Shown here one piece after another: positions 1-9,564 of a stretch of DNA of 64,000 nucleotides. A program made the translations under genes and the position numbers. This DNA comes from Pigmentiphaga litoralis (GTDB lineage: Bacteria; Pseudomonadota; Gammaproteobacteria; Burkholderiales; Burkholderiaceae_B), in the NCBI RefSeq assembly GCF_014651835.1, contig NZ_BMXQ01000001.1, positions 2,432,801-2,496,800 of the forward strand, given 5' to 3'. The first letter of the stretch is position 1, and each line of letters starts with the position of its first letter. Under the pieces are notes generated by a model, which worked only from the letters and a program-made list of their open reading frames with translations, was not told where the DNA came from and made no database searches.

Positions 1-3000
1 CCGCAAAGTTCGCTGCTGTTGAACACCGGCACGATCGACATCAATGGCGCGGCCGGCGGCATTCCCCTGACCAACATCGGTATCCTGGCGGACGACAACG
101 GCGCCGCTGGCACGGGCGCCATCGCCCGCAACGCCGGCACGATCAACGTCAACGGCATCAACGGCGTGGGCATCAAGGTCAACGCCAACCCGAACGCGCA
201 AGCCAACGCTGAGTCGACGGGCATCATCAACGTCAGCGGCAACGCCGACCCTGCCAGCGGCACCCGCAACATCGGCGTCTGGGTCGACGGCCCCGGCGCG
301 GTCGCGAATGTCAGCGGCGCGATCAACCTGTCGGGCAAGGGCGCGATCGGCGCCTTCGCGCAGGACGGCGGCACCATCAATATCGCCGCAGGCGCGGATC
401 CGAAATTCCTGGCCGGCTCGGACCAGATCGGCTATTTCGCATCGGGTGCAAACTCCCAGATCAACGCAGGCGCGACGGCCATGGCCGTCACCACCGATCG
501 TTCGACCCTGTTCCGCGTGGCGGACGGCGCGAGCTACACCGGCTCGTCGGCCGGCGGCGCGCTGAACGTGACCGTGTCGGGGCAGGATGCACGCGGGGTC
601 GTGGCCACGGGCCTCGGGACCACGCTGTCCACGGGGGCATCGACCTACACCGTGACCGGCGCAGCCGGCGCGGGCGGCGGTGCCGTGGCGATCTCGACCG
701 AAGGCGGCGCGACCGGCACGATCGACGCCGGCACGACGATCAACCTCAATGCACCGGGCTCGATCGCCGGTGTCGTGAACGGTCAGCAACGCGACCTGAC
801 CGGCGCTGTCGTCGGCAATGTCCTGACCACGACCTTGACCAACAACGCGGCCATCCGCTCGGCAACGGCCAACACGACCGGCTTCGTCGCAAGCAACGGC
901 GGCACCTTGAACAATACCAGCACCGTCGCGCTGACCGGACTGCGGTCGACGGGCGTGGTGGTGGGTCCGCAAGGCACCGTGCGCAACTCGGGCACCATCT
1001 CGGTTGCGAACGGCAATGGCGCACTGGTCCAGGGCGCCGCGGCCAGCCTGATCAATGACGGCACGATCCAGGCCAATGACGGCATGGCTGCCGTTCACCT
1101 GACGGGCACCGGCGCATCGGTGGCCTTTGCCGGCAACGGCCTGATCACCGCCGGCGGCACAGCCAACGGCATCCTGATCGACAGCACGGCCATCGGCGGC
1201 GCGGTGACCGGCACGGCCGGCCGCATCGTTACCAACGGTTCCGGCGCGGCACTGAACAACCAGGCCGCCGGCGCAAGCATCGACCTGACCAACACCACCG
1301 TGACCGCCAACGGCACGGGCGCCGCAGGCATTGGTTCCTTCGGTGTCAATGGCGACATCGACGTCCGGGGCGGCTCCGTCAGTGCCAATGGCGCGAACGG
1401 CATCGGCATTTACATCGGCGGCCGCGGCACGCTGAACACGACCAATACCGCCATCGCCACCACCGGCGCCGGCTCGCGCGGCGTGGTCATCGACAGCGGC
1501 GCCGTTGGCGTCATCAACGGCGGATCGATCGCCGCCAGCGGCGCAAACTCCACCGCGCTGTATGTCATGGGCCCGACCGGCTCGGCCACGATCACCGGCA
1601 CCGCGTTGACCAGCACGCTGGGCGCAGGCGCGACGTCCAATGCGGGCGGCACCTTCACGCTGAATGGTTCGACCGTCAGCGGCGGCAGCAGCGCCATCGC
1701 CATCACCGACACCACCATGAGCAGCGACCTGTCCACGGTGAACGTCAATGGCGGTTCGCTGGCAGCGACGGCAGGCAGCACGATCGACGTGAACGGCGCC
1801 CGCGCCGCGATCGCAATCGCCAACAACGCCTCGTTGACATCGTCAACCGGTACGCTGCTCAACCTGCGCAACGCGTCGCGCGCCACCCTGAACGTGGACA
1901 ACACCCGTCTGACCGGCAACCTGCTGGGCGATGCGACCAGCACCGGCGCGGTCACGCTGCGCAACGCCAGCGCACTGACGGGCTACGTCGACACCATGGG
2001 CCTTGCCATTGATGGAACCAGCGGCTGGAACGTCACCGCGAATTCGCGTCTGACGTCCCTGAGCAATGCCGGTGCGATCAGCTTCGTTGCACCGACCGGC
2101 CCTGCGACGGCGGCCAGCAGCTACAAGACGATCACCACCAACAGCTATGCCGGCAACAACGGCACGCTGGCGATCAACACCTTCCTGGGCGCCGACAACT
2201 CGCCGACGGACAAGGTCGTGATCGCAGGCGGCGCCGCCACGGGGACCACCGCCCTGCGCGTCAACAACACCGGCGGTCTGGGTGACAAGACGGCAGGCGA
2301 CGGCATCAACGTGGTGGCAGTCACCAACGGTGGAACGACCGCCGCCAACGCGTTCCGCCTGACCGGTGGCCCGCTGCTCGCAGGCGCGTATGAATATCAG
2401 CTGTATCGCGGCGGCGCCACCAGCGCCGACAACTACTACCTGCGCTCGACGCTGGGCGACGGGTCGGACAGCTATCGTCCGGCGGTGCCTGGCTACACGC
2501 TGACCCCGTCGTTGAATCTGGACCAGGGCTTTGCCATGCTGGGCCGCCTGCACGAACGTGTGGGTGACATCGCGAGCACCGAAGTCAACCAGAAAGCCAA
2601 CAAGCATGGCGTCTGGGGCCGCATCGTCGGTTCGAACCTGCGTGCCGATTCGGGCCGCTTCCGCGCCAACCAGGACACCTTCTTCGCGCAATTCGGCAAG
2701 GACTTCACCTTGTCGCAAGACCCCGAAGGCGGCAGCACGCATGCTGGTGCAACGGCCACCCTGGGCGCCGCGGACGCGCGCTTCCGCGACGAGTTCCGCA
2801 GCCTGAACTCGACGCTGGGCAATAACACCGGCAAGGTGAACACCCAGATGCAGAGCGTCGGCGGGTACTTCACCAAGTACCTCAAGGATCGCAGCTACTC
2901 GGACACGGTGGCGCAGGTCACGCACTACCGCAACAAGTACGGCGACCTCTACGGTACCGGCGCGACGCAAAACGGCTGGGGCCTGGCGCTGTCACAGGAA

Positions 3001-3438
3001 GTCGGCAAGCCCTTCCCGATCGCCAATGGTGGGTTCTCGATCGAACCGCAGGCTCAGCTGGTCTACCAGCACCTGAACCTGGGTGACTTCAACGACGGCA
3101 TCTCGAACGTGTCGGGCACCACCGACAACGCCGTCCGCGGCCGGTTGGGCGTCCGCCTGTTCAAGCCGACCCTGGAAGACACCGCCCGCACGGGCAGCGC
3201 CACGCCGTACGTGACGGTAGACGTGCTGCATGACTTCGTGCAGGCCCGTCGCGTCACCGTCGGCGCCACCAGCATCCGCCCCGACCTGGGCCGGACCTGG
3301 GGTGAACTTGGTGTCGGCGTCAGCTCGAGCAACACTACCGGCGCGCAGTTGTACGCCGTCGCCAAGCTGCAGAAGAACATCGGCGGCGAAGAGCGCCGCG
3401 GTGTGTTCGGACAGCTGGGCTACCGCTACAGCTGGTAA
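1..3438 (+). CDS. Autotransporter (type Va), C-terminal part, 5'-truncated by window edge
   Basis: The frame is open from base 1, so the signal peptide and passenger start lie upstream. About the first 820 visible residues are Gly/Ala/Asn/Thr-rich with recurring short 'NxGTI' and 'GxxA' turns, the look of a right-handed beta-helix passenger of the pertactin/AIDA type. From about residue 840 (LGRLHERVGD) to the terminal aromatic residue (ending YRYSW) it matches an autotransporter beta-barrel, with the usual GVWGRI start and alternating aromatic strands. The barrel inserts in the outer membrane and the passenger is exposed or released, so adhesion is a likely role. No RGD motif was seen in the visible part. 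The exact passenger function cannot be read from the sequence. Confidence 0.93.
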   Translation, partial: PQSSLLLNTGTIDINGAAGGIPLTNIGILADDNGAAGTGAIARNAGTINVNGINGVGIKVNANPNAQANAESTGIINVSGNADPASGTRNIGVWVDGPGAVANVSGAINLSGKGAIGAFAQDGGTINIAAGADPKFLAGSDQIGYFASGANSQINAGATAMAVTTDRSTLFRVADGASYTGSSAGGALNVTVSGQDARGVVATGLGTTLSTGASTYTVTGAAGAGGGAVAISTEGGATGTIDAGTTINLNAPGSIAGVVNGQQRDLTGAVVGNVLTTTLTNNAAIRSATANTTGFVASNGGTLNNTSTVALTGLRSTGVVVGPQGTVRNSGTISVANGNGALVQGAAASLINDGTIQANDGMAAVHLTGTGASVAFAGNGLITAGGTANGILIDSTAIGGAVTGTAGRIVTNGSGAALNNQAAGASIDLTNTTVTANGTGAAGIGSFGVNGDIDVRGGSVSANGANGIGIYIGGRGTLNTTNTAIATTGAGSRGVVIDSGAVGVINGGSIAASGANSTALYVMGPTGSATITGTALTSTLGAGATSNAGGTFTLNGSTVSGGSSAIAITDTTMSSDLSTVNVNGGSLAATAGSTIDVNGARAAIAIANNASLTSSTGTLLNLRNASRATLNVDNTRLTGNLLGDATSTGAVTLRNASALTGYVDTMGLAIDGTSGWNVTANSRLTSLSNAGAISFVAPTGPATAASSYKTITTNSYAGNNGTLAINTFLGADNSPTDKVVIAGGAATGTTALRVNNTGGLGDKTAGDGINVVAVTNGGTTAANAFRLTGGPLLAGAYEYQLYRGGATSADNYYLRSTLGDGSDSYRPAVPGYTLTPSLNLDQGFAMLGRLHERVGDIASTEVNQKANKHGVWGRIVGSNLRADSGRFRANQDTFFAQFGKDFTLSQDPEGGSTHAGATATLGAADARFRDEFRSLNSTLGNNTGKVNTQMQSVGGYFTKYLKDRSYSDTVAQVTHYRNKYGDLYGTGATQNGWGLALSQEVGKPFPIANGGFSIEPQAQLVYQHLNLGDFNDGISNVSGTTDNAVRGRLGVRLFKPTLEDTARTGSATPYVTVDVLHDFVQARRVTVGATSIRPDLGRTWGELGVGVSSSNTTGAQLYAVAKLQKNIGGEERRGVFGQLGYRYSW

Positions 3439-3477
3439 GCAGGAGGGGCGTCGCGTTCCCGCCAGGGGCGCGGCGTG

Positions 3478-3516
3478 ACAACGGGGCATTGCGGTTGATC
3501 CGCAATGCCCCGTTGT
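3478..3516 (+). terminator. Intrinsic terminator of the autotransporter gene
   Basis: A perfect 17-bp inverted repeat (arms 3478-3494 and 3500-3516) encloses a 5-nt loop and lies 40 bp after the stop codon. It is followed by only a short T-rich run (cgttt). The perfect stem and position make it a convincing transcription end. Confidence 0.85.
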
Positions 3517-3535
3517 CGTTTGAGCTGGCAGATAG

Positions 3536-3790
3536 GCGGGATCGCGTTGGTGTGGTGGCCGACAGCCGGCCCCTGCCTGTCGGCACTCGCGATTCTCTGC
3601 GACGAGCGTCGCCGACGTTCTATCAGCCGCTGCAGAATTGCAGAACGACACGGAGCGGGCAATCTTCCTGATCAAGAACGAACCTATCGCGGCCTTCCGT
3701 CATAAGACGCTGTTGCAACTGGTCCAGGAAGGCCGCGTCGAAGATGCCATTGCCTATCTGGATTCGATCAGCGCAGGATTCTCGGGATGA
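3536..3790 (+). pseudogene. Remnant of a DUF2384-like (Xre/MbcA/ParS-type) protein, C-terminal end only
   Basis: An open frame without a plausible start codon runs into a protein-like tail from about 3590 to the stop at 3790. The tail has the pattern 'ERAIFLIKNEPIAAFRHKTL' followed by QLVQEGRVEDAIAYLDSI. This resembles the toxin-binding C-terminal domain of Xre/MbcA/ParS antitoxins, in which 'FGGKT...LV.EGR...YL..I.AG' is typical. The HTH part expected upstream is absent and the frame closes with a stop at 3533. No toxin gene is adjacent. The family match is from memory of the domain pattern and is moderate; that it is a decayed gene end is better supported. Confidence 0.5.
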
Positions 3791-3841
3791 TCCTTTGCGA
3801 CCTGCCGGCAGGTACACGCCCCCCATCATGGCACTTTCGTT

Positions 3842-3852
3842 ATGGACTCTAT
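3842..3852. promoter_or_regulatory. Near-palindromic element upstream of the Rieske oxygenase gene
   Basis: The sequence ATGGACTCTAT, in the context TTATGGACTCTATG, is almost the same as TTATAGACTCTATG at 34559-34572 in front of the FAD-oxidase pair. It lies 77 bp before the oxygenase start. A related TTATAGACT run occurs at 3890. A shared regulator site or promoter element is possible; the match is short. Confidence 0.3.
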
Positions 3853-3928
3853 GACGGCACACGCCGCGTTCCTGCGGTGCGCTCCCTTATAGACTGGCGG
3901 CATCCCGCCGGTCTTTCAAGGAAACGCC

Positions 3929-4960
3929 ATGCTCGTCACCCAACAACCCGTGCTGCGACGCTTCTGGTACGCCGTCATGCCAGTCAGCCTGCTGGATGAC
4001 GGACCCAAGCCGTTCACCTTGCTGGGCGAAAACATCGTCATCTGGAAATCGAGTACCGGCGAGCTGTCCTGTCTGAAGGACCGGTGCTGCCACCGCACCG
4101 CCAAGCTGTCGCTGGGATTCGTTGAGAACGACAACATTGTGTGCGGCTATCACGGGTGGACCTTCGATGGCGCCGGTGCGTGCGTGCGCATCCCGCAGCG
4201 TCCGGGCGAACCGATCTCTGCCAAGACCTGCGTGCCGTCCTATCGCGTGGCCGAGAAGTACGGCTATGTGTGGGTGGCGCTGGACGATCCGCTGACCGAT
4301 ATCCCGCACATTGCCGCGCATGACCGGCCCGGCTTCCGGCGCGTGCCCGAGTTCTACGAGCCCTGGAAAATCGGCGCGCTGCGCCTGATGGAAAACTCCT
4401 TCGACTGGGCGCACGTGGCCTATGTGCATCGCGGCACCTTCGGCAGCGAGTCGCGCCCAGAGGTCGACAGCCGCGAGGTAGTGACGAACGCCTATGGCTT
4501 CGTCACCACGACCGCCATTCCCGTGGTGGTGAGCGAAGACGCGCAGAAGGCGGTTGGCACGACGGACGCCGAAAGCGTGCGTCACATCGAAGCCACGTGG
4601 TTCATGCCCTTTGCCCGCAGCCTGGCGATCCGGTATCCGCATGGCCTGGAGCAGACGCTGATCACCTGTGCGACGCCCATCGACGACGACACCTGCATGA
4701 TCTGCCAATGGGTGTATCGCAACGACACTGAAGAACAGGTCAGCGCCGCGGACGTGATTGCCTTCGACCGCGCGGTCACGGCGGAAGACAAGCTGATCCT
4801 GGAAAGCTGCGATGCGGACGTGCCCTTGTCGACGCAAGACGGCGAAGAAATGCACATGCCGTCCGACCGCCCGGGCATCGTGATGCGCCGCATGCTGGGC
4901 AAGCTGCTGAAGGAACACGGGCAGGCCGAACAGCGCCGCCAGGAAAGCAAGGTCGCCTGA
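3929..4960 (+). CDS. Rieske non-heme iron ring-hydroxylating/O-demethylating oxygenase, alpha subunit
   Basis: This 343-aa protein is of the vanillate demethylase/phenoxybenzoate dioxygenase type, acting on aromatic acids in the cytoplasm with a separate reductase. The Rieske [2Fe-2S] ligands are visible: C53, H55, C72 and H75 (CCH...CGYH). The mononuclear iron motif ENSFDWAHVAYVH places D159, H162 and H167 at the active site. The start is supported by 'aagga' 8 nt upstream. No reductase or ferredoxin gene is adjacent, so electron transfer must come from elsewhere. It converges on the Bug receptor gene, with 11 bp between stop codons. The substrate is unknown; O-demethylation or ring hydroxylation are both possible. 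Confidence 0.88.
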   Translation: MLVTQQPVLRRFWYAVMPVSLLDDGPKPFTLLGENIVIWKSSTGELSCLKDRCCHRTAKLSLGFVENDNIVCGYHGWTFDGAGACVRIPQRPGEPISAKTCVPSYRVAEKYGYVWVALDDPLTDIPHIAAHDRPGFRRVPEFYEPWKIGALRLMENSFDWAHVAYVHRGTFGSESRPEVDSREVVTNAYGFVTTTAIPVVVSEDAQKAVGTTDAESVRHIEATWFMPFARSLAIRYPHGLEQTLITCATPIDDDTCMICQWVYRNDTEEQVSAADVIAFDRAVTAEDKLILESCDADVPLSTQDGEEMHMPSDRPGIVMRRMLGKLLKEHGQAEQRRQESKVA

Positions 4961-4971
4961 CGGCGAAGACC

Positions 4972-5958
4972 CTAAGGCGTGACCTCGATCCTTGCTTCCT
5001 TCACGACCGCCTTCCACTTGTTGAGATCATCCACCAGATAGGTCTTGAAGAACGCCCCATCGCGCACCCGCGTTTCGAAATACAGGCTGTCGAGCTTGGC
5101 CTTGACGTCGGGGGCGTTCATCGCGTCGGTCACGGCCGTCTGCAGCCGGGCAACGACGTCGGGCGGCGTGCCGGCCGGCGCCAGCAATCCGAACCACACC
5201 TCGGCATCAAAATTCTTGAAGCCGGCTTCGGCCATGGTCTGCACACGTTTGTCGCCCGAAAAGCGGGCCGACGACGCCACGGCCAGAATCTTCAACTGGC
5301 CGGATTGGGCATAGGGCATCAGGTTGCTGATCGCATTGAACATGATCGGGACCTGCCCGCTGATGCCATCGACGATGGCCAGGCTGCATCCCTTGTAGGC
5401 GATGTGCACGAGCGGAATACCAGCTTGGTTCTTGAGCATTTCGCCGGCAAGGTGCTGCGCGGTGCCGGCCCCGCACGACGAGTAGCCAAAGGTCTTGGAC
5501 GGCGATGCCTTCACGATCTTGACGAGGTCGGCCACGGTGTCAGCCGGGATCGACGGGTGCACGGCCAGCGCGATCGGGATGGCGCCGAGCAGCGCGATGG
5601 GCGCGAAGTCGCGCTCGGCGTCGTACGGTACGGGCTGCGTTGCGGGATTGGTCACCAGCACGTTGTTGCCGAGCAGCAGCGTATGGCCGTCGGGCTTGGC
5701 GCGCGCGACGAACGACGCGCCAATGTTGCCGGCAGCGCCCGCCCGGTTTTCGACGATCACGGGCTTGCCCAGGGTCGCGGACAGCTTGGGCGCGATCAGC
5801 CGCGCCACCAGATCGGACGTGCCGCCCGCGGCGAACGGACTGACGATGGATATCGGACGGGTCGGGTAGTCGGTCTGGGCAAATGCCGCCGGGGACACGG
5901 CGCCGCCTGCACACAGTGCGGCGCCGAGCCAGGTCCGCAGGAAGTGGCGTACGGTCAT
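4972..5958 (-). CDS. Bug-family (TctC-like) periplasmic solute receptor
   Basis: A 328-aa secreted receptor with a signal peptide ending near AAFAQ and the family pattern YPTRPI..VSPFAAGG..D..AR, then NRAGAAGNIG and ARAKPDGHTLLLG. Bug receptors bind small carboxylates for tripartite tricarboxylate transporters; no TctA or TctB gene is nearby. The start has a good ribosome site (aggaga). It is the last gene of the minus-strand operon with the SDR, acyl-CoA ligase and MaoC genes, 77 bp after the SDR stop, which suggests that its ligand feeds that pathway. The ligand cannot be predicted. Confidence 0.93.
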   Translation of the reverse strand: MTVRHFLRTWLGAALCAGGAVSPAAFAQTDYPTRPISIVSPFAAGGTSDLVARLIAPKLSATLGKPVIVENRAGAAGNIGASFVARAKPDGHTLLLGNNVLVTNPATQPVPYDAERDFAPIALLGAIPIALAVHPSIPADTVADLVKIVKASPSKTFGYSSCGAGTAQHLAGEMLKNQAGIPLVHIAYKGCSLAIVDGISGQVPIMFNAISNLMPYAQSGQLKILAVASSARFSGDKRVQTMAEAGFKNFDAEVWFGLLAPAGTPPDVVARLQTAVTDAMNAPDVKAKLDSLYFETRVRDGAFFKTYLVDDLNKWKAVVKEARIEVTP

Positions 5959-6035
5959 GGGGTCTCCTGGTTGGGGTTCTTGATCTTTTTGTCAGTACAC
6001 CCCCAATCATTGCCCCCTGCGCGGCCGTGGACTAC

Positions 6036-6827
6036 CTAGGGCAAACGCGGCGTTGGCCGCTTCTGCGTCTGGAACTCGCCGAGATAGTTGCTGTTGAGCG
6101 TCGGACTCATCAGGATTTCGTTGATGCAGACGCGGGGCGGCAGGCCGCAGATGTAGCGTGTCATGTCGGCCACGTCCTGCGGCTTGAGCATGGCGGCCCG
6201 CACCTCGGCCGTGGGCGGCGGCACGCGTTTGTTGAGCAAAGGTGTGTCGATGCCCGCTGGCGAAATCGACGTTGCCCGGACACCATGAATGCACTCTTCC
6301 ATGTTGATCGTTTCGGTCAGGGCAAGCACGGCGCGTTTGGTCGATGCGTACGACGGTCCCGCAAAGTACGCGGCGTAGCGTCCCGTCCAGGACGAAATGT
6401 TGACGATGACACCTTCCTTGCGTTCGCGCATGCCCTTGAGCGTTGCCTGGCAGGTGTAGAAGGTGCCCGACAGGTTCACGTCCACGGTGTTCTTCCACTC
6501 TTCCAGCGACAGGTCCTTGAAATGCCGCCGGGTGGGATTGACCCCGGCGGAATTGACCAGGATATCGACGTGTCCCAGGCGGTCATTGAGCGCGTCGGCC
6601 GCGGCGTAGATGCTGTCGGGCTGGCTGATGTCCAGGGCCAGCGCTTCGGCCTGCTCCGGGGTGCCGGTCTGTGCGGTGGCCTGGGCCAGCGCCTCGGCGT
6701 TCCTGCCGGACAGCACCACATAGGCACCCGCTCGCACCAGTTCCTGTGCAATGGCCAACCCGACCGCGCCATAGGCGCCGTGCACCCAGGCCACCTTGCC
6801 TGCCAGTTCCGTTGTCGATGTTTGCAT
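6036..6827 (-). CDS. Short-chain dehydrogenase/reductase (SDR)
   Basis: A 263-aa classical SDR. The N-terminal cofactor motif is GAYGAVG (residues about 18-24), then NSAG in place of NNAG, and the catalytic S...Y-A-S-T-K appears as SYASTKRA. It should oxidise or reduce a hydroxyl/keto group with NAD(P). The ATG at 6827 was chosen because GGGGAGAC lies just upstream and homology begins there; a longer in-frame extension only overlaps the preceding gene. It lies 41 bp downstream of the acyl-CoA ligase gene in the same operon, where it may oxidise the hydroxyacyl product of the MaoC hydratases. The substrate is inferred only from context. Confidence 0.88.
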   Translation of the reverse strand: MQTSTTELAGKVAWVHGAYGAVGLAIAQELVRAGAYVVLSGRNAEALAQATAQTGTPEQAEALALDISQPDSIYAAADALNDRLGHVDILVNSAGVNPTRRHFKDLSLEEWKNTVDVNLSGTFYTCQATLKGMRERKEGVIVNISSWTGRYAAYFAGPSYASTKRAVLALTETINMEECIHGVRATSISPAGIDTPLLNKRVPPPTAEVRAAMLKPQDVADMTRYICGLPPRVCINEILMSPTLNSNYLGEFQTQKRPTPRLP

Positions 6828-6868
6828 GTCCCTTGTCTCCCCGTCTTGTCGTGATGTTCGTTGTAAGG

Positions 6869-8449
6869 TCACTTCCAGTACGCCTGGCGCAGCTCGCGCT
6901 TGAGCACCTTGCCCAGCGCGGACCGTGGCAGGTCGTCGCGATATTCGACGGCGGACAGCCGCTGCGTCTTGCCGACCTGCGCATTGACCCACGCCATCAA
7001 CTCGTCTGCGGTCGTGGTGCTGCCCGGGACGGGAACCACCAGGGCCAGCGGCGTCTCGCCCCACTGTGCGCTGGGAATGCCGATGACGGTGGACTCCTGC
7101 ACGCCGGGGTGGGCCGCAAGCACTGACTCCAGATCGGCGGCGTAGATGTTGAAGCCTCCCGAAATGATCATGTCCTTTTTGCGGTCGAGCAGGATCAGGA
7201 AGCCGTCCTCGTCGAAGCGGCCGATGTCACCGGTCCGGTGGAAGACTTTGCCGGTCTCGTCGCGCCAGTAAAAGGCTTCGGTCGCATCGGGGCGCTTGTA
7301 GTAGCCCGCCATCATGTAGGGCGAGTGGCCCACGATTTCGCCGGCTTCGCCCTGCGGCAAGACCTTGCCCGCGTCGTCGATGATGCGGACATCATGATCG
7401 GCCGCCGGCTTGCCGACCGTGCCGAGCTTGTCGGGGTAGGCATCGGCATCGAGCACGCATGAACATCCGCCTTCGGTCAGCCCATAGATCTCGCGCAACC
7501 CGCCCGGCCAGGCCTGCTGGATGCGCGCCTTCAGGCCCGCGTCCAGCGGCGCGCCGGTGCACTGCTTCAGGACGAAGGTGGACAGGTCGGTGGCGGCGAA
7601 AGCCGGGCAGTCCAGGATGCGCTGGTACTGCACCGGCACGAGCATGGTGTGGGTTGCGCCATGCCGCTGGGACAGTTCCAGGTAGGCGTCGGCCTTGAAC
7701 TTGGGCATGACGACGGTGGTGCCCCCCGCGGCCAGCGTGGCCAGCATGGGTTGCAAGGTCGTGTTCGAGTAGATGGGCGTGGCCAGGATCATCACGCTCT
7801 GCGCGCCCAGTCCGAAGCTGGGGCGGCGCGCCTGCCGTGACCGCATCCCGTGCCGGTGCAGGATGCCCTTCGGTTCCCCGGTGGTGCCTGAGCTGTACAC
7901 CAGGTTGAAGTCCTGGTCCGGCGTCAAGGCGGCGGATTCAGCCTCCGCGGCACGCGCGTCGCTTGACTCCATCCAGTCGTTCCACGTTCGCCAACCGGCC
8001 TGCTCGAACCCGATCGCCACAAGCCTGCCCGCAAACATCGCCTCGATCTCCGGCACGATGTCGGCCAGCACGGGGAACATGTCGGCGCTGACCACGAGCA
8101 CTTTTGCATCGGCGTTGCGCAGCATGCCCAGCAAGGCGGCCGGCGTGGCGGACGTTGCCAGCGGAACCGTGCAGGCGCCGGCTGCGATCACGCCAAAGAA
8201 AGTCGACAGCGCTTCGAGCGATATCGTCGTGATGAAGGCGACCTTGTCAGCGGGTTGCACGCCCATCTCGCGGCAGGCGGCGGTGACCCGCGGCAAGGCG
8301 CCCGCCAGGGCGGCCCAGCCGAGCTCCCGGCCATCGCAGACGAATGCAGCGCGGTCGGGCGTCGTCGCGGCATGCTGCCGGATCATTGCCGGGAAGGACA
8401 CGAAATCGGCTGCGTTTCCGGTTGCCGACGTCAACGAATCAGTTGTCAT
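6869..8449 (-). CDS. AMP-forming acyl-CoA synthetase / long-chain or aryl acid CoA ligase
   Basis: A 526-aa member of the ANL superfamily that activates a carboxylic acid with ATP and CoA. The AMP-binding P-loop-like motif YSSGTTGEPKG is near residue 190, YGLTEGG near 320, and the hinge/core HRTGDIGRFDEDG...RKKDMI with a C-terminal RSALGKVLKREL containing the catalytic lysine. Its start overlaps the MaoC gene's stop by 11 bp, so the two are translationally coupled. With two hydratases, an SDR and a receptor, it probably opens a CoA-dependent degradation route for an imported acid. Substrate chain or ring is not resolvable. Confidence 0.92.
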   Translation of the reverse strand: MTTDSLTSATGNAADFVSFPAMIRQHAATTPDRAAFVCDGRELGWAALAGALPRVTAACREMGVQPADKVAFITTISLEALSTFFGVIAAGACTVPLATSATPAALLGMLRNADAKVLVVSADMFPVLADIVPEIEAMFAGRLVAIGFEQAGWRTWNDWMESSDARAAEAESAALTPDQDFNLVYSSGTTGEPKGILHRHGMRSRQARRPSFGLGAQSVMILATPIYSNTTLQPMLATLAAGGTTVVMPKFKADAYLELSQRHGATHTMLVPVQYQRILDCPAFAATDLSTFVLKQCTGAPLDAGLKARIQQAWPGGLREIYGLTEGGCSCVLDADAYPDKLGTVGKPAADHDVRIIDDAGKVLPQGEAGEIVGHSPYMMAGYYKRPDATEAFYWRDETGKVFHRTGDIGRFDEDGFLILLDRKKDMIISGGFNIYAADLESVLAAHPGVQESTVIGIPSAQWGETPLALVVPVPGSTTTADELMAWVNAQVGKTQRLSAVEYRDDLPRSALGKVLKRELRQAYWK

Positions 8450-8897
8450 ACACCACCATCAGGAATTCGGCCACGAGCGCCGGCCGGCTCTTGCCTTCGA
8501 TTTCGATCACACATTCGGACGTGATCTTCATGCCGCCTTCCACCGGATCGGCCGCCACGATGGACTGCCGCAGGCGGATGCGCGAACCGACCTGTACCGG
8601 GCTGACGTAGCGGATCCGGTTCGATCCGTAATTCAGGCCGTGGCCCCGATGCACGATCCGATAGACGCTGCGCACCAGGAAGGGAATCAGCGACAGCGTA
8701 AAGAACCCGTGCGCGATCGTCTTGCCGTCGGGCATGTCGGTGCGCGCCCGTTCGGTATCGACGTGAATCCAGTGATCGTCACCGGTCAGCCGCGCGAAGG
8801 TGTCGATCTGGTCCTGGGTGATCTGGAACCAGTCGCTGACGCCGATCTCCTTGCCCACCCAGGCGGCCATGTCTGCGGGACGGTCGACGTCGATCAT
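8439..8897 (-). CDS. MaoC-type (R)-specific enoyl-CoA hydratase
   Basis: A 152-aa hot-dog-fold protein. The hydratase signature FARLTGDDHWIHVD carries the catalytic Asp and His, followed by IAHGFFTLSLIP, as in MaoC/PhaJ-like enzymes. It would hydrate an enoyl-CoA to a hydroxyacyl-CoA. The start is fixed at 8897 by an ATGA overlap with the stop of the upstream MaoC paralogue. It overlaps the acyl-CoA ligase gene downstream, so all three are tightly coupled. Confidence 0.88.
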   Translation of the reverse strand: MIDVDRPADMAAWVGKEIGVSDWFQITQDQIDTFARLTGDDHWIHVDTERARTDMPDGKTIAHGFFTLSLIPFLVRSVYRIVHRGHGLNYGSNRIRYVSPVQVGSRIRLRQSIVAADPVEGGMKITSECVIEIEGKSRPALVAEFLMVVYDN

Positions 8898-9421
8898 GGC
8901 GCGCTCCCGGCCGGTGCATCGCTGCGCGCGGGCACTCTGCCCAGGGTATAGAGCGTCATCACCACCTCCCCGTCCTGGTTGCGGACCTGGACGCGCGTCC
9001 GGATCATGCCGCGGTCGGGGCGCGTCCGCGACCGCGTCACTTCGACCACTTCGCGTTCGACGGTCAGGCTGTCGCCCGGACGCACGGGTTTCTGCCAGCG
9101 CAGTTCGTCGATGCCCATGCCGACCACCGGCGTCTTGCCATAACCACCCGACTGGACGAATACTCGCATCGAGAACGCCGCGATCTGCCATCCGCTGGCC
9201 ACCAGGCCGCCGAAGGGGCCGTTGGCCGCGGCGACCGGGTCGGTATGCATGGGTTGGGGATCGTTGGCCTGCCCGTAGGCGATCATTTCGGCCTCGCTGA
9301 TGACAGTCGGCGCGCTGGTCCAGCGTTCGCCGATCGCGAAGTCTTCAAGAAAGCGTGCGGGGCGATCACTGCTGGCGTGTAGGTCCACAAGGGTCTCCAG
9401 ATACGTTGTTTTTCCCAGCAT
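8894..9421 (-). CDS. Second MaoC-like hydratase/dehydratase
   Basis: A hot-dog-fold protein with RFLEDFAIGERW, EAEMIAYGQANDPQPMHTD and GPFGGLVASGWQ. This subgroup acts on branched or aromatic acyl-CoA, as in mesaconyl-CoA hydratase-type families. It differs clearly from its neighbour, so the pair is probably not redundant and may form a heterodimer or act in sequence. The ATG at 9421 gives 175 aa. A GTG at 9388 gives 164 aa and has the better ribosome site (GGAG, 6-nt spacer), so the true start may be there. It is the first gene of the minus-strand operon. Confidence 0.82.
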   Translation of the reverse strand: MLGKTTYLETLVDLHASSDRPARFLEDFAIGERWTSAPTVISEAEMIAYGQANDPQPMHTDPVAAANGPFGGLVASGWQIAAFSMRVFVQSGGYGKTPVVGMGIDELRWQKPVRPGDSLTVEREVVEVTRSRTRPDRGMIRTRVQVRNQDGEVVMTLYTLGRVPARSDAPAGSAP

Positions 9422-9564
9422 GCGCCGCCGCCCATGACCGCACAACGTTGGCGACGGCGCTTTCCGCACAGTGAAAGGCCAGGCACTTCCGGCCAGCCTC
9501 TCCAAGGGGCTGACTGTTTCACCTTGCGAAAAGTATGAAAACAGAAAGGTGCCGGCGCTTCAAC

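Noticed and set aside
1843-2970. Minus-strand frames opposite the autotransporter
   Set aside because: Repetitive GC-rich coding sequence creates long antisense frames without homology.
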